Counted from the first letter of the stretch, positions 1 to 10,393 are shown. The stretch is DNA of 64,000 nt from Lucinisca nassula (GCA_963580285.1 OY757026.1:46927431-46991430); one strand, 5' to 3'. Made by a program: numbers and translations. The notes: generated by a model from the letters alone, not told the origin.

Positions 1-627
1 GTTTGAGCAATTTTAGTAGAGGGGCACCCAAGGAACATTCCTGTGCAATAATTTCAAAATCTATCCACTGGTTAAGGAGAAGAAGTCGTTTAAAGGTTTT
101 TCTATTTTTAGCTCTGGCGGCCATTTTGTTCACCCGAGCGGAACGGTTTGAGCAATTTTAGTAGAGGGGCACCCAAGGAACATTCCTGTGCAATAATTTC
201 AAAATCTATCCACTGGTTAAGGAGAAGAAGTCGTTTAAAGGTTTTTCTATTTTTAGCTCTGGTGGCCATTTTGTTCACCTGAGCGGAACGGTTTGAGCAA
301 TTTTGGTAGAAGGTCATCCAAGGAACATTCCTGTGAAATAATTTCAAAATCCATCCACTGGTTGAGCAGGAGAAGTTGTTTAAAGGTTTTTCTATTTTTA
401 GCTCTGGCGGCCATCTTGTTCATCTGAGCGGAACAGTTTGAGCAATTTTGGTAGAGGATCACCCAAGGAGCATTCCTGTGAAATTAGATCAAAATCTGTC
501 AAGCAGTTTTGGAGAAGAAGTTGTTTAAAGCAAAAGTTGACGACGGACGCACTGACGCATGGACGACGGACAAAGACCGATCCCAATCCCAAAAGCTCAC
601 CTTGAGCACTTCGTGCTCAGGTGAGCT
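1..627 (+). mobile_element. Tandem-core element D (pearl/Helentron-like, 5' cut by window edge)
   Basis: Three full ~145 bp monomers start at 1, 146 and 291, and a partial fourth starts at 436. Each opens with GTTTGAGCAATTTT and carries CATTCCTGTG and CTATTTTTAGCTCTGG. A GACGG-rich tract (about 538-571) follows. The 3' end is a hairpin at 594-627 (AGCTCACCT...AGGTGAGCT, inner stem TGAGCAC/GTGCTCA) trailed by AAAA. This layout of core tandem repeats, ACGG-type microsatellite and terminal hairpin is that of pearl/HINE non-autonomous elements, thought to be moved by Helentrons. Small frames in it are artefacts of the 145 bp repeat. The monomer resembles the segment just before the microsatellite in element C. 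Confidence 0.75.
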
Positions 628-631
628 AAAA

Positions 632-744
632 ACTAGAGCTGTCAGTGAAACTGACTAGGGCCCCGGCAGCGCTATCAGAAATTTGTGGACGGACAGACAG
701 TGATTACTATAGGGCACCCACACTTTCAGTGCGGGGCCCTAATA
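632..744 (+). mobile_element. Minimal element E1 (hairpin-ended, core lost)
   Basis: This starts ACTAGAGCTGTCAGTG directly after element D. It has a 5' subterminal ACTAGGGCCCC, a short GGACGGACAGACAG tract and a 3' hairpin (709-741) ending GGGGCCCTAATAA. The 5' GGGGCCC-type motif is the reverse complement of the 3' one. The same termini bound a full copy, E2, at 62923-63673, so this is a core-less derivative. Confidence 0.7.
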
Positions 745-779
745 AACCGCAGTCTGCAGAATAAACAGTTTGCAGAAAC

Positions 780-1130
780 TAACTCCACTGGGGGGCTTAA
801 ATTGATTTTATGTGGCCACAATCCTCACCCTTATTTCCATCGCGATTTAGACAAATAATTTGTTCAGTCCGCACGAAGGCCTCCAAACTGATCAATGCAA
901 CATCTCCGTGAACACAATAAAAAAACCACAGATGAAACAACAGTGAGGACTCGACAGCAAGAAACCACTGAAATGCTGGAGCAAACCAAGTTAGACTCCG
1001 ATGTGCCCGACCATACAGCATTTGATGGGCCTGACCAGAGACAGAAGCCTTCTTTAACTTCGCATATCCTAAACAACTACCATAAGTTCTGAAGAGCTCT
1101 TACTGTGACAAGTATCCTTTAACAAATACT
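780..1130 (-). repeat. Dispersed repeat with inverted partner at 14160-14420 and, in part, 7980-8070
   Basis: The stretch from about 780 to 1050 matches the reverse complement of 14160-14420; shared phrases are ATTTCAGTGGTTTCTTGCTG and GTCGAGTCCTCACC. The part near 1060-1130 matches 7970-8070 in inverse. Weak frames of 65-74 codons occur on both strands, but none resembles a known protein and they are not conserved between copies. A decayed fragment of a larger mobile element or an old processed sequence is possible. I cannot name it. Confidence 0.5.
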
Positions 1131-1142
1131 TACCTCCCTTCA

Positions 1143-1831
1143 TTTATTAGCTCACCTGAAGGAAAGCTCTAGGTCAGCTTATGCCATGGCCTGTTGTACG
1201 TCCTTAGCTTTTCACATTTTTTGACAACTCTTCCCGAACCGGAAGTCAGATTAAGCTGATACATGGACATTCAGATTTGCTAAAATGGTTCTGTTTAGAT
1301 TTTCAAGATGGCTGCCATGGGCGGCATCTTGAAATTCTTCAAACGACATCTCCTCCCGAACCAATTATCAAATTGAGCTGAAACTTGGTAACAGGTATCA
1401 GGGTGACATGGAGATTTAGATTTGCTAAAATCATTCCATTCAGATATCCAAAATGGCAGGCATGGCCGCCATCTAGAAATTCTGTAAATGACCTCCTCCC
1501 GAATCAAAGGTCGAATTGAGCTGAAACTTGATGGCAGGCATGGGGACGACATGGAGATTGAGTTTTGCTAAAATCTTTCCGTTCCTATATCCATAGGACA
1601 TCTCCTCCTAAACCAAAGTTCAAACTGATCTGAAACTTGATGGGTGGCATCAGATTTGCCAAAATTGGTCCGTTGGCCGCCATCTTGAAATTCTTCGAAC
1701 CTCATCTCATCTCCCAGATTCAGAATAGCTAAAGGCAATGTGATCTGATAGACAAAAAGGCCACCAAGGTACATTGTACTATATGATCAGCCTCATCCAG
1801 GTGAGCGATTCTGGCCCACTTTGGCCTCTTC
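1143..1831 (-). mobile_element. Tandem-core element M1 (~143 bp monomers)
   Basis: Read on the minus strand, the 5' end near 1831 is AAGAGGCC plus a short palindrome and CGCTCACCTGG. Diverged ~143 bp monomers follow, with phrases such as TTCAAGATGGC and TTCGGGAGGAGAT. The 3' end near 1143 is a hairpin formed by AGCTGACCT and AGGTGAGCT, followed by AATAAATG. A sister copy lies at 7081-7965 in opposite orientation. The pairing of a 5' CTCACCTG with a 3' CAGGTGAG is the subterminal inverted repeat expected of Helentron-like non-autonomous elements. Frames on the minus strand are repeat artefacts. Confidence 0.65.
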
Positions 1832-2287
1832 CTAGGACTACCCCTGATAATGTGAGTGTCAGTCAAGTACCATTTTTCATGCCTTTGGTGCAAAAATGCT
1901 AAAATCTTGTTCAGTGGAATCCATAAGTTATCACTGTGCAGTTGAATCATTTAAAGAAAAATGTAACAGTAAATTGATCATATAATGACCACTGGAAATC
2001 AATCAAGCCATGTGTCACAAGATTAAAACCGTGATTTAAGAATCCTTTTTCAATTTTGTAGCCTGTACAAAGTCTTACCCAGACTTCATGTCAAAAATGT
2101 TTTGGTTCCCCACCAGGAAGTGGATGGGGGACCACAGAAACGCTATGTCTATATCCGCACTGCTCGCTCAGCATCTCCAGAATCCTCCAACAGACTTCCA
2201 CAAAACCCTGGCCAAATATCCCCTTCAGTGAGCTGACGCGCAGAACCCATAAATAAATAAACCATGCCGATTCAAGGCCACAGTTGA

Positions 2288-2577
2288 TGTTTGTTTGAGT
2301 TGAGGTTTACATCCCTGTCAACACCTTTAAGGTAATTTTTGAGACCTTGCTTCCGATTTTGTGGGACTTTTACCTGACATTGAGATGAAATGACATCTCA
2401 AGCCCTTCCACCCATAGAAAGTGCTAGGGTTTAAGGAGCGGTCAGACTCGCATCACTTTTTCTGGGCAGAATTAGACCTAAGCAGTTTACCAGAACTCAA
2501 GTTCAGTTGGTTTCAGCTCTGCGCAGAAGCACCATGCAGCCCAATCTATTTCTCCAGGCCCCAATGGGTGGAGGCAC
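2288..2577 (-). mobile_element. SINE-1 copy with 13 bp target-site duplication
   Basis: On the plus strand this reads TTTGTTTGAGTTGAGG at the left and CCCCAATGGGTGGAGG at the right. The sense strand is taken as minus because it ends in the A-rich GTAAACCTCAACTCAAACA-type tail. It is flanked by AGGCCACAGTTGA at 2275-2287 and 2578-2590. The copy is old, with many differences from the consensus. The 104-codon frame across it is spurious. Confidence 0.88.
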
Positions 2578-3340
2578 AGGCCACAGTTGAAGGTCACACG
2601 CTTGAATCTTTGAATTTTGTGCCCGCTCTATCTCTTGCAGCCACGGAAGTATTTTCAGTAAACTTTGGACAAACATACCTCACAAGTCTGAATCCTCTGC
2701 CTGCTACACAACCCATAGGATTCCCATTGGCCTAATTGAGTATGTCCAAAACCCCTAAATCAATCACGCCAACCAGATATGAGGCCACAAGACTTAGTGA
2801 AGGTCATTTTGAACCTGAATTTCCTATAAATTTTATTATCTCTTTTACCCCTCATTCCCACCAGCCCTGGTCAAACATCTGCCCCAGTGAGCTGTGCAGA
2901 ACGCATAACCACAACATAACACAAGCTGAAGGCCATAGATGAAGACCACGAGTCCGAGCAAGGAACCCCATGTCCGCTCCTTAAGCCCTGTCACACTATG
3001 CCGCGTTTTCACTGCGATGGGACGGCGTTGTGTAATTTTTCAGAACGCCACGAGATCGCAAGAAATATGGGATATTTTTGTGAACATGGACCTGTCATGG
3101 CGTCCCTACAGCAACCAAGACGTTGCTACGGAGCTTACATGGCGATCTATCGCGATCAAGCAGCGTTCTTGATGGCGATTGTATGCGCTCTCACGGCGCT
3201 TCCTCTGCGCTTTTACGGCGCTCACAATGCGTGCACTGCGCTTTTACGGCGCTTTAATCGCGTGCACTGTGCTTTTACGGCGCCCACATGTTGAAGACGT
3301 TCTCAAAGTGTAAACAGACATCTTCATCAGTCGAACAGTT

Positions 3341-3577
3341 TTGTTTGATTTGAGGTTTAACGTCCCATCAACACATAGGTCATTTTGGAGACGTTGCTTC
3401 TAATTTTGTGGGGTCTCAACTACCGACTAATGAGATGAAACCGACATTGATATGAAATGACATCTCAATCTCTGTCACCCAATGAAACTAATAGGGTTAA
3501 TAAGCACGGATGTTCCGACTCGCACCCCTTTGCCTGGGCAAGCTTAGATCCCCTAAGCGGTTTACCAGTACTCCTGT
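3341..3577 (-). mobile_element. SINE-1 copy, 5' truncated in sense orientation
   Basis: This begins TTGTTTGATTTGAGGTTTAA and follows the SINE-1 consensus to about TTTACCAGTACTC. The remaining ~90 bp, which would be the 5' part of the sense strand, is missing. A small internal duplication around GAGATGAAA is present. It is nested in the 2996-4371 element. Confidence 0.8.
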
Positions 3578-3721
3578 GACGTCGGAAGCAAGTCCACCGC
3601 AATCACCGCAAGCAGGAGCAAGTCCACCGCCATTACCTTACCCGGAATGAGTCACCTCAGAAGTAGGTTTTTCGGGACAGTACGCAATCAAACTCTACTC
3701 TAGCCACTGTTTATACAAGCG

Positions 3722-4051
3722 GGCGGACCCCTCCCATCGGGACTGGAAGAAATAGATGGGCTGCATGATGCTTCTACGCAGAGCTGAAAACGACCTCACA
3801 CGAGTACTGGTAAACCGCTTAGAGGATCTTAGAAGCCTGTCCAGGCAAAGCGGTGCGAGATAAGTGTAAACTCTATTGGTGTAAACATGCTTATACGTGT
3901 AAACTCTATTGGTTTCATTGGGCGACAGGGCTTGAGATGTCATTTCATCTCAAAGTCGGGTAAAAGTCCCACAAAATTGGAAGCAACGTCTCCAAAATGA
4001 CCTATACAGTGTTGACTGGGACGTTAAATATCAAATCAATCAGTTAATCAA
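3722..4051 (+). mobile_element. SINE-1 copy with 12 bp target-site duplication
   Basis: Sense orientation: it starts near GGACCCCTCCCATCGGG and ends GTTAAATATCAAATCAAT. It is flanked by TTATACAAGCGG at 3710-3721 and 4052-4063. A short internal duplication repeats GTGTAAACTCTATTGG, making it longer than its relatives. It is inverted relative to the neighbouring copy at 3341-3577. Confidence 0.88.
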
Positions 4052-5084
4052 TTATACAAGCGGAGCTTATATGGCGTTGTAGGATAACTGTGCGCCCCTG
4101 CCGAGCTCCTGTAGCGTTGTAGGAGACCTTACTGCGCTGCTATGGCAACCTTACGGCGACCTCACTGCGCTCTGATCAGAACGCCGAGCGACGGCATTTG
4201 TTTTGAGCATGCTCAAAATGCGCGCCGTCGCTTGGCGTTCTATGCGATCCCAACGCGTTTACTGGCGACGCCACTGAGTTGCTACGGCGATGTTTGCGAT
4301 CGTACTGCACGCACCTTGGCGTTCTGCATTTTTCTTGGAGGCCGTGAGAACGCAGCCCTGGTGTGACAGGGGTTTTATATATTTCACCCCCCTGTAAGAT
4401 TTTCATTGAACTCGGCCAAACACTTGCCCCAGTGAGAACATGTGCAGAAACTGCACCTCAGTCATGCAGACACACGATCATGGTCACAATTAAAGGTCAA
4501 GAGCCAGATCCTCAAACTTGCCTCCCCTCCATATCTGCCTACCCAAAGAAGGACCCTCATTCAACTTTGGTCCAATGAAGATCTGAATATGATGATATGC
4601 TGAACCCACAGCTCAACCATGCAGACTCCAGGTGAAGGTCACAAATGAAGGTCACAAGCTTCAGCCATGAATTTCCTGTCTGCTCCACATCCCCCGCCCC
4701 CCACCCATGGAAAGACTCACCAAACTTAGGTCAAATGAGGGCCCCAAAAAGATGACCAGAACCTGCAACTGGAACATCCAGGGCCAAACTGCATTGTGGG
4801 GAACTAGCTGTCCCTCAACCTGCCCTGTTTAATTTTGTAACTGCGAAACATTGTTTTGAAATCTTACAGAATTTTTTTTTTTTTTTGCACTAGTCATTAG
4901 GTATTTAGTCACTTTTCAATGGAAAACACCAAATTAGCTAATTGAATGAGTACACTCAAGCAGCATATCAATAGAATATATTTTAGATCATTAAATAAAG
5001 GAGTTGAAATGATTCAAAAGTAACTTGTAGCATGACTATCCTACCCACTTCCTAACAGAATTTATCTTTACCTATTTTAATAAT

Positions 5085-5262
5085 TTAATAACTATTTTTT
5101 TTATTTAGTTATTTTTTTATTTTTTATTTATTTATTTATTTATTTGTTAACAAAGCTATTGATTTTTTTACTTTGTCACTATTTTTTTATTTACCTATTT
5201 TTTACTTATTTATTAATTTATTTCTTATTATTTATTTTTTAAATTATTTATTTATTTACTTT
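5085..5262. repeat. AT-rich (TTTA)n tract within X1
   Basis: Dominated by TTTATTTATTTATT-type sequence. The paralogous tract in X2 is at about 21590-21790. The frames of Ile/Leu/Tyr/Phe-rich sequence here are low-complexity artefacts. Confidence 0.8.
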
Positions 5263-6252
5263 AATGTTAGGAAGTCAACAAAACAGTCATTCTACAAGTT
5301 CACAAAGTTAACAAAAATTGAACAAGAAAGCAATCCAAAGGACAGCCATATCGCCCCGCCACAGCCCAACCCAGAATGCTCAAGCCACAGGTTCCACTCA
5401 TCATCCCACTTGGGCCATAATTTGAGATAAGGTTCAATAAAAATCCCTCCATGGGCAAAAGGGATATAGAGCTGACAGGAAACCCCAAGGCTCAACCATA
5501 CGACCCTCATCTGCAATCCAAACCCAGAGCCTGCATGGTCAGTTACTGGTTCAGCATATCATCCCACTCTGTCCAACACTAGACAAAACCCCAGTCAAAA
5601 TCCTTCCAATGGCAAGGAGTTACAGCGGAGAAACAAATCTTGAGGCCCAAACTCCCAACCCCTAACCGTGACCATGAACAAGTGCCAACACAGCCAAGTC
5701 TCAAGATATAGTTGCAGGAAATTCAAAGATCAAACTACTGACCCTCAATTGAGGCCTACACCTTGAAGCTAAATTAGGTACCGCACAGCAACCCAATTAG
5801 GCCAACATTTGTCCAAAGTTTAATGAAAATCCCTCTGGGGGCAAAGGTGATATGGAACTGACAAAAACCCCAAACAAGTGACCCTCGCCTATGAACCAGA
5901 CCTTGAGTCGGCATAGCCCATCCATTGGCCCCGCACACCAGCTCAGCGTGGGAACATTTGACCAGTCATATGAAAATCCATCAAAGTTCTAGGTGATACG
6001 GAGCAGACAAGAAAGTGTTATAGACAGACTGACAGGCAAAGGGCACTTCTATCATCCACCATCAGCCTTGCTGAAGGGAATTAATGAAAAAACATGTTAC
6101 ACTCATGACACAGAAGTTATAAATCCATAACACAATGTTTTTCTGATTACAACAGGCAGAGACACTAAGTAAAATCCTAACAAGTTGTCAAGGCATTCCA
6201 AGACAAATAACTAAAGAAAAGAATTGCCATATAATTAGTGTACTTTTCACTA

Positions 6253-6440
6253 CAGTCCAACCTGTGTTAAGCAAGCACCAGTCCTCAGGGATGATCAAAA
6301 AGTGCTTGCTTAATTAAGACAGGTGCTTGCTTACTTTGGTGAATATTAATGCATTTGCCTTTTTCTGGAACTAAATGCATGCTTACTTAAGACTGGTTGC
6401 TTGCTTAACAGAGGTGGCCACTATAACAGGTTTGTCTGTC
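6253..6440. mobile_element. MITE-like insertion flanked by TA
   Basis: The left end is CAGTCCAACCTGTGTTAAGC. The right end's reverse complement is GACAGACAAACCTGTTATAG, sharing an AACCTGT core. TA dinucleotides flank both ends (6251-6252, 6441-6442). The segment has internal repeats of GCTTGCTTA. X2 lacks it at the matching position (23335-23345), which supports an insertion. The superfamily is not determined. Confidence 0.5.
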
Positions 6441-6560
6441 TAGTTATAAAAGATTTATCAATGAAGGAATACTTATGTTTGCATCTAAACTATACCAAAA
6501 GCCTGATAAAAAGTTAGTGTTTGAATGTGGTAAACAGTGCAGACTACCAGGTTTTTGAAT

Positions 6561-7080
6561 AATATGATAATAATTGACAGCCAGTGAACTATCATCGGGT
6601 GATCACAAAAGTTCCATTTTCAATAAATCTCTAATAACCAATGCTTCCCTGTCAGGAATACAAAGCATCTTGAACAGGAAACACCTGTATTCTATTTGTA
6701 TATTCTGAAAAGTCTAAATGATGCGGAAGTTTTGGGTACACTTCTGTACAGTATGAAGTACAAGCATACCCTCAGAATGATTATGCCGTTCATGAATTTG
6801 TTTTCATAGAAAAGATGCTTCCAATGCCACCAACCGAACAAGTACCGGTATCTCAAATTATCTTCACTGTTTACAATCTTGGAAATTGGCACAATCCTAC
6901 ATAAAATGGGAACCATTTGTTTGATAAAGCTGAAATATAAACCAATCAAGGAGAAAGTAGAATCCCTACCCACTAAATTTCTTGTGCAGCTCAAACGAAC
7001 TGCAATCGTGCTAGGATAACACCTGACTATTCCAAATTGAATACAGGCACTTCTTGACCATCACCATGAACATTATGTTT
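6561..7080. other. Stretch with no recognisable feature
   Basis: AT-rich, mostly single-copy within this window. A 100-codon minus-strand frame (6692-6994) has no recognisable motif and no conserved partner. The end near 6945-6980 resembles the sequence at the inner borders of the large inverted duplication (20285 and 23800). Confidence 0.4.
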
Positions 7081-7965
7081 TCACATGACAATGTGCCTTG
7101 GTGGCCATTTTGTCTTTCAGATCATTGCCTTTAGCAATTCCGAATCTTGGAGAGGAGATGTTCTAAGAATTTCAAGATGGCTGCCATGGCGGCCATCTTA
7201 GGTACCAGAACGGAACGATTTTGGCAAATCTTAATCTCCAGGTCACCCTGATGCCTCCCATCAAGTTTCAGATCAATTTGACCTTTGGGCCAGGAGGAGA
7301 TGTCCTTTGAACCATGGATATAGGAACTGAAGGATTTTAGCAAATCTCATTCTCCATGTCGTCCCCATGCCTGCCATCAAGTTTCAGTTCAATTCGACAT
7401 TTAGTTGGGAAGGAGGTCATTTGAAGAATTTCTAGATGGCGGCCATGCCTGCCATTTTGGATATCCGAATGGAATGATTTAAAGAATTTCAAGATGGTGG
7501 CCACCTTGGATATCGGAATAAAATATTTAATGAAAATCTGAATCTCCAGGTCATCCCGATGCCTCCAATCAAGTTTCACCTCAATTCTGCCTTATGTTTG
7601 GAATATGGCATTTGAAGAATTTCAAGATGGCCGTCATTGAAATGGAACAATTTGAACAAATCTAAATCTCCATGTCATCCCAATACCTCTTATCAAGTTT
7701 CAGCTCAATTCGACCATTGGTTCGGGAGATGTCATTTCAAGAATTCCAAGACAGCCCCCTTGGTGGCCATGTTGGATATCTGAATGGATTAATTTTATCA
7801 TATCTGAATCTCCATCCTTCCATCAAGTTTCAGCTCAACTCAACCTTTGGTTTTTAGCAAATCTGAATCTGCATGTATCCATGAAAATCCATGAAAATGT
7901 GGAAAGCTAACGACAGACAACAGGCCACAGCATAAGCTGAACTGACCTTGAGCTAATAAATGAAG
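7081..7965 (+). mobile_element. Tandem-core element M2 (inverted sister of M1)
   Basis: Units of ~143 bp carry ATTTCAAGATGGCNGCCAT, CCGAATGGAA.GAT and AAGTTTCAGCTCAATTCGAC. The 3' end is GAGCTAATAAATGAAGG, as in M1, but the hairpin arm is shortened. Sequence beyond the 3' end (7965-8070) also matches the flank of M1 in inverse, so more than the element itself was duplicated. The frames at 7131-7579 (minus) are monomer artefacts. Confidence 0.65.
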
Positions 7966-8079
7966 GTAGGTAAGTATTTGTTAAAGAATACTTAGTCACA
8001 ATTTAATAGAGTTCTACAGACCATATGTTTGTTGTTTCGGATATGCCACTTTAAATAAGGCTTCTTTATCTTTTATCTT

Positions 8080-8470
8080 TATATATGATTTTCTGAAACG
8101 TAGGGGTGGGACATGGTCCCAGACACAACCTGGGGGACTCTCATGTTGGAATAAAAGCGTGTGGCTGAAAGAACTTTACAAGAAACATTTCTATTAATGT
8201 TCTGTCAAAATATCTGAAGTGACTTGGCAGTAAATGCCATTTTTCAATTTTCCCCATTGTCAGTCTATGGAAACTAAGTTGCCATAGCAAACAAACTTAG
8301 GAGCCGATTTTCATAAACTTTCAATCCCACAGTCCAAGGATGCTACACATGAAATTTGGGCTCAAATGGCCCAGATGTTTCCGAGATGTCGTTTGAAAGT
8401 GTAGACAAAGACAGACAACTGCCTATCCTATAAGCTCCACGGAAGCCTTCGACTATGGTGAGCTAAAAAT
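8080..8470 (+). mobile_element. 3' part of another hairpin-ended tandem-core element
   Basis: This contains GTCTATGG..ACTAAGTTGCCATAGCAA, close to the 3' module of element B, then a GACAAAGACAGACA tract. It ends AAGCTCCACGGAAGCCTTCGA...GGTGAGCTAAAAA, a weak hairpin. The 5' end is not identified. Confidence 0.45.
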
Positions 8471-8508
8471 AAATGCATAAAAATAAATGCTCCAGATTTA
8501 CAAGGTGG

Positions 8509-8814
8509 CTTTGTTTGATTTGAGGTTTAACATCCCCTTCAAAACTGTAAAGGTCATTTTGGTGACGTTTCTTCCAACTTGGTGGGACTTTTACCCGATA
8601 TTGTGATGAAATGACATCTCAAGTCCTATGGCCCAATGAAACCATTAGGATTTATAAGCATGGACGAGCCAACTCGTGCGCACCGCTTTTCCTGGGCAGG
8701 CTTAGATCCTCTAAGCAGTTAACCACCCTAGTACTCGTGTGCGGGTCAGAATCAGCTCTGCGTGGAAGCATCATGCAGCCCATATATTTCTTCAAGCCCC
8801 GAATGCCGGGGGCC
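8509..8814 (-). mobile_element. SINE-1 copy with 12 bp target-site duplication
   Basis: Full-length copy reading CTTTGTTTGATTTGAGG to GGGGGCC on the plus strand. TTTACAAGGTGG occurs at 8497-8508 and 8815-8826. A second SINE is inserted at the same site immediately to the right, with a third near-copy of the same duplication at 8962-8973. The 121-codon frame here joins the two SINEs and is not a gene. Confidence 0.92.
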
Positions 8815-8826
8815 TTTACAAGGTGG

Positions 8827-8961
8827 TGTGTGTGTGTGAATTCGGGTTTCATGTGTAGTACCATTCTTAACGACTTTGGTAAGTCGCGGCCCGGGATCAA
8901 ACCTGTGATCTCCCGTTCCCCGGAGCGGACACTCTACCAACTGAGCTATCGGGGCCAGTGT
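8827..8961 (-). mobile_element. tRNA-derived SINE S2, internally deleted
   Basis: The minus-strand head is GGCCCCGATAGCTCAGTTGG, an A-box, followed by a B-box-like GGTTTGATCCC in a tRNA-like context. The tail at the left is a (TG)n run after GAATTCGGGTTT. About 200 bp of the body present in the copies at 35012 and 35400 is missing. Target duplications TTTACAAGGTGG and GTTACAAGTTGG (3 of 12 differences at most) flank it. It is a tRNA-derived repeat, not a working tRNA. Confidence 0.85.
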
Positions 8962-8989
8962 GTTACAAGTTGGTAACAGGCTTACACTA

Positions 8990-9140
8990 CATCATATTGT
9001 AGTTTATATTTTCTTGTCCTTTGGGATCATTGATTTCATTGTGGAATTTTGAAAATATTCGAGGGTCACTGGTGAGGCCTAATTGGCCAAAACTAGCTAG
9101 TGATTTCATATTTTCTAGTTCTGTGGTGTCATGGATGGAT
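8990..9140 (+). repeat. Family H fragment
   Basis: Contains TTTATATTTTCTTGTCC, GGGATCATTGATTTCATTG and GGCCTAATTGGCCAAAAC, all shared with the H copy at 9303-9540 and, inverted, at 23505-23722. The GTGGCGGCCGTAAAAAG end is missing. Confidence 0.65.
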
Positions 9141-9158
9141 ATTTTTCATGGGGCAATT

Positions 9159-9692
9159 TTTTGTTTGATTTGAGGTATAATGCACCCATCAACACTGTAT
9201 AGGTCATTTTGGGGACATTGCTTCCAATTTTGTTAGACTTTTACCCTATATTGAGATTAAATGACATCTCAAGCCATGTCACCCAATTAAACCAATATGG
9301 TGTCTGGGAATGTGTGGCGGCCGTAAAAAGTCTCCCTGCCCGACATCAGAGTCTAGTTTATATTTTCTGGTCGTTTGGGATCATTGATTCCATTGTAGTT
9401 TTTTGAAAATATTGAGGGTCACTGATGAGGCCTAATTGGCCAAAACTAGCTAGTCTGGCCCAGAAAACATGCACACTTCATACATTCCAGTTTTGTGGTG
9501 TATTCTTCGCTTCCAAAGGGTAATCCTTTTACAGAACCTGCTTATAAGCATGCATGGTCAAACTCACACCGTTTTACCTGAGCAGGCTTAGATCCTCTAA
9601 ACGGTTTGCCAGTACATGTTTGTGGACGGATTCCGCTCTGCGTGGAAGCATCATGCAGCCCATCTATTTCTTCAAGCCCCAACGGGCGGGGG
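9159..9692 (-). mobile_element. SINE-1 copy split by a family H insertion
   Basis: SINE-1 consensus runs from 9159 to about 9302 (ending ACCAATATGGTG) and resumes near 9540 (TTATAAGCATGC) through GGGCGGGGGT. The missing junction sequence is continuous in other copies. The H sequence therefore sits inside the SINE and is the younger insertion. Confidence 0.8.
9303..9539 (+). mobile_element. Family H element inside a SINE-1
   Basis: It begins at GTGTGGCGGCCGTAAAAAG, passes through TTCTGGTCGTTTGGGATC and AATTGGCCAAAACTAGC, and ends near CTTCGCTTCCAAAGGGTAA. The class is unknown; no inverted ends or coding frame are visible. Relatives are at 8990, 23505 and the tandem array at 25742. Confidence 0.6.
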
Positions 9693-10295
9693 TGGTTCTC
9701 TCCCTTCTGCTGATTCAAGAAGGGAAGTTGCCAGTTTATGGTGAAAATATGTGCACTGTATAGGCCTGCCCAGGAAAAGTTTGGATAGATAAACTGACTA
9801 GCTCAAAAATGACCTAAAATAGTGTTGACTGGGCCATTAAACTCCAATACAAACACAAATAACACACAAAACTGATAGAAACTGCTATGTTTGATGTTCA
9901 AAGAGCATTAACTCCAAAAAGTAAGAAAATTCCAGTTCATATGTTCTGCACGTCGTCTTATGGTGCTCTACATATGTGAAGTGATTTTGAGATTGCAAAT
10001 TTTCCTTTTTTGGACGGTGATGTTCCTCGTGCGCCATCCTATGGCGTTTATATTTCGCAATTAATTTGATTTGCCAGAGTGTGTAGTCTTATAACTGAGT
10101 CATGTGACCAACACTTGTAATAAATTGTTAATGGCTAAACTTCTTTTTATCGGTACCATAAACTACGCAAAGCCTTTTAAAAATTTTCTAGACATTCTGA
10201 GTTAGTTTCAAAATTCAATATTGGACTTAAAATCTCTTCTGCAACAATGTCTATCGGAACCCGAATTTCATGGTGACTTAGTATATAAATTCAGA
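9693..10295. other. Stretch with no recognisable feature
   Basis: AT-rich sequence between SINE-1 and element B1. There is no coding frame of note and no repeat of other parts of the window that I could see. Confidence 0.4.
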
Positions 10296-10393
10296 ACAAG
10301 AGGGCCCAATGGCCCTATATTGCTCACCGGTGTACCAGAAAATCATTAGTGTAGCAGACCACTTGACATTGCTACATACTAAATATCTTAGCT

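Larger units (their letters stand above)
2996..4371. mobile_element. DNA-transposon-like element with CCCTGTCACAC inverted ends
   Basis: The left end is CCCTGTCACACTATGCCGCG at 2996. The right end, GTGTGACAGGG (4361-4371), is the reverse complement of the first 11 bases. The interior is unusually rich in CGGCGCT/GCGTT motifs compared with the AT-rich flanks. It lies inside block X1 and is absent from X2. Two SINE-1 copies sit inside it, so it is older than they are. No transposase frame is visible and no clean target duplication was found, so the superfamily is unassigned. Confidence 0.6.
1966..6560 (+). repeat. Composite repeat block X1
   Basis: Diverged ~150-190 bp units carry phrases such as AGTGAGCTG.GCAGAA, GAAGGTCACAA and CCCTCCATGGGCAAA. 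The block is duplicated in the same orientation at 20868-23780 (X2), sharing the start (AACAGTAA.TTGATCATATAA), the AT-rich tract, and the end (GTGCAGACTACCAGG). X1 additionally holds a SINE-1 (2288-2577), a 1.38 kb terminal-inverted-repeat element (2996-4371) and a ~190 bp MITE-like insertion (6253-6440). The bounds are set by similarity and are accurate to tens of bases. Confidence 0.65.

Noticed and set aside
895..1092. 65-codon plus-strand frame rich in Thr, Glu and Gln
   Set aside because: It overlaps a dispersed repeat whose other copy (14160-14420) does not keep the frame; no motif recognised.
6692..6994. 100-codon minus-strand frame as a host gene exon
   Set aside because: No domain, no splice context I can support, and AT-rich sequence in which such lengths occur by chance.
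8611..8976. 121-codon frame suggesting a small protein
   Set aside because: It spans a SINE-1 and the adjacent tRNA-derived SINE; related frames recur wherever SINE-1 occurs.
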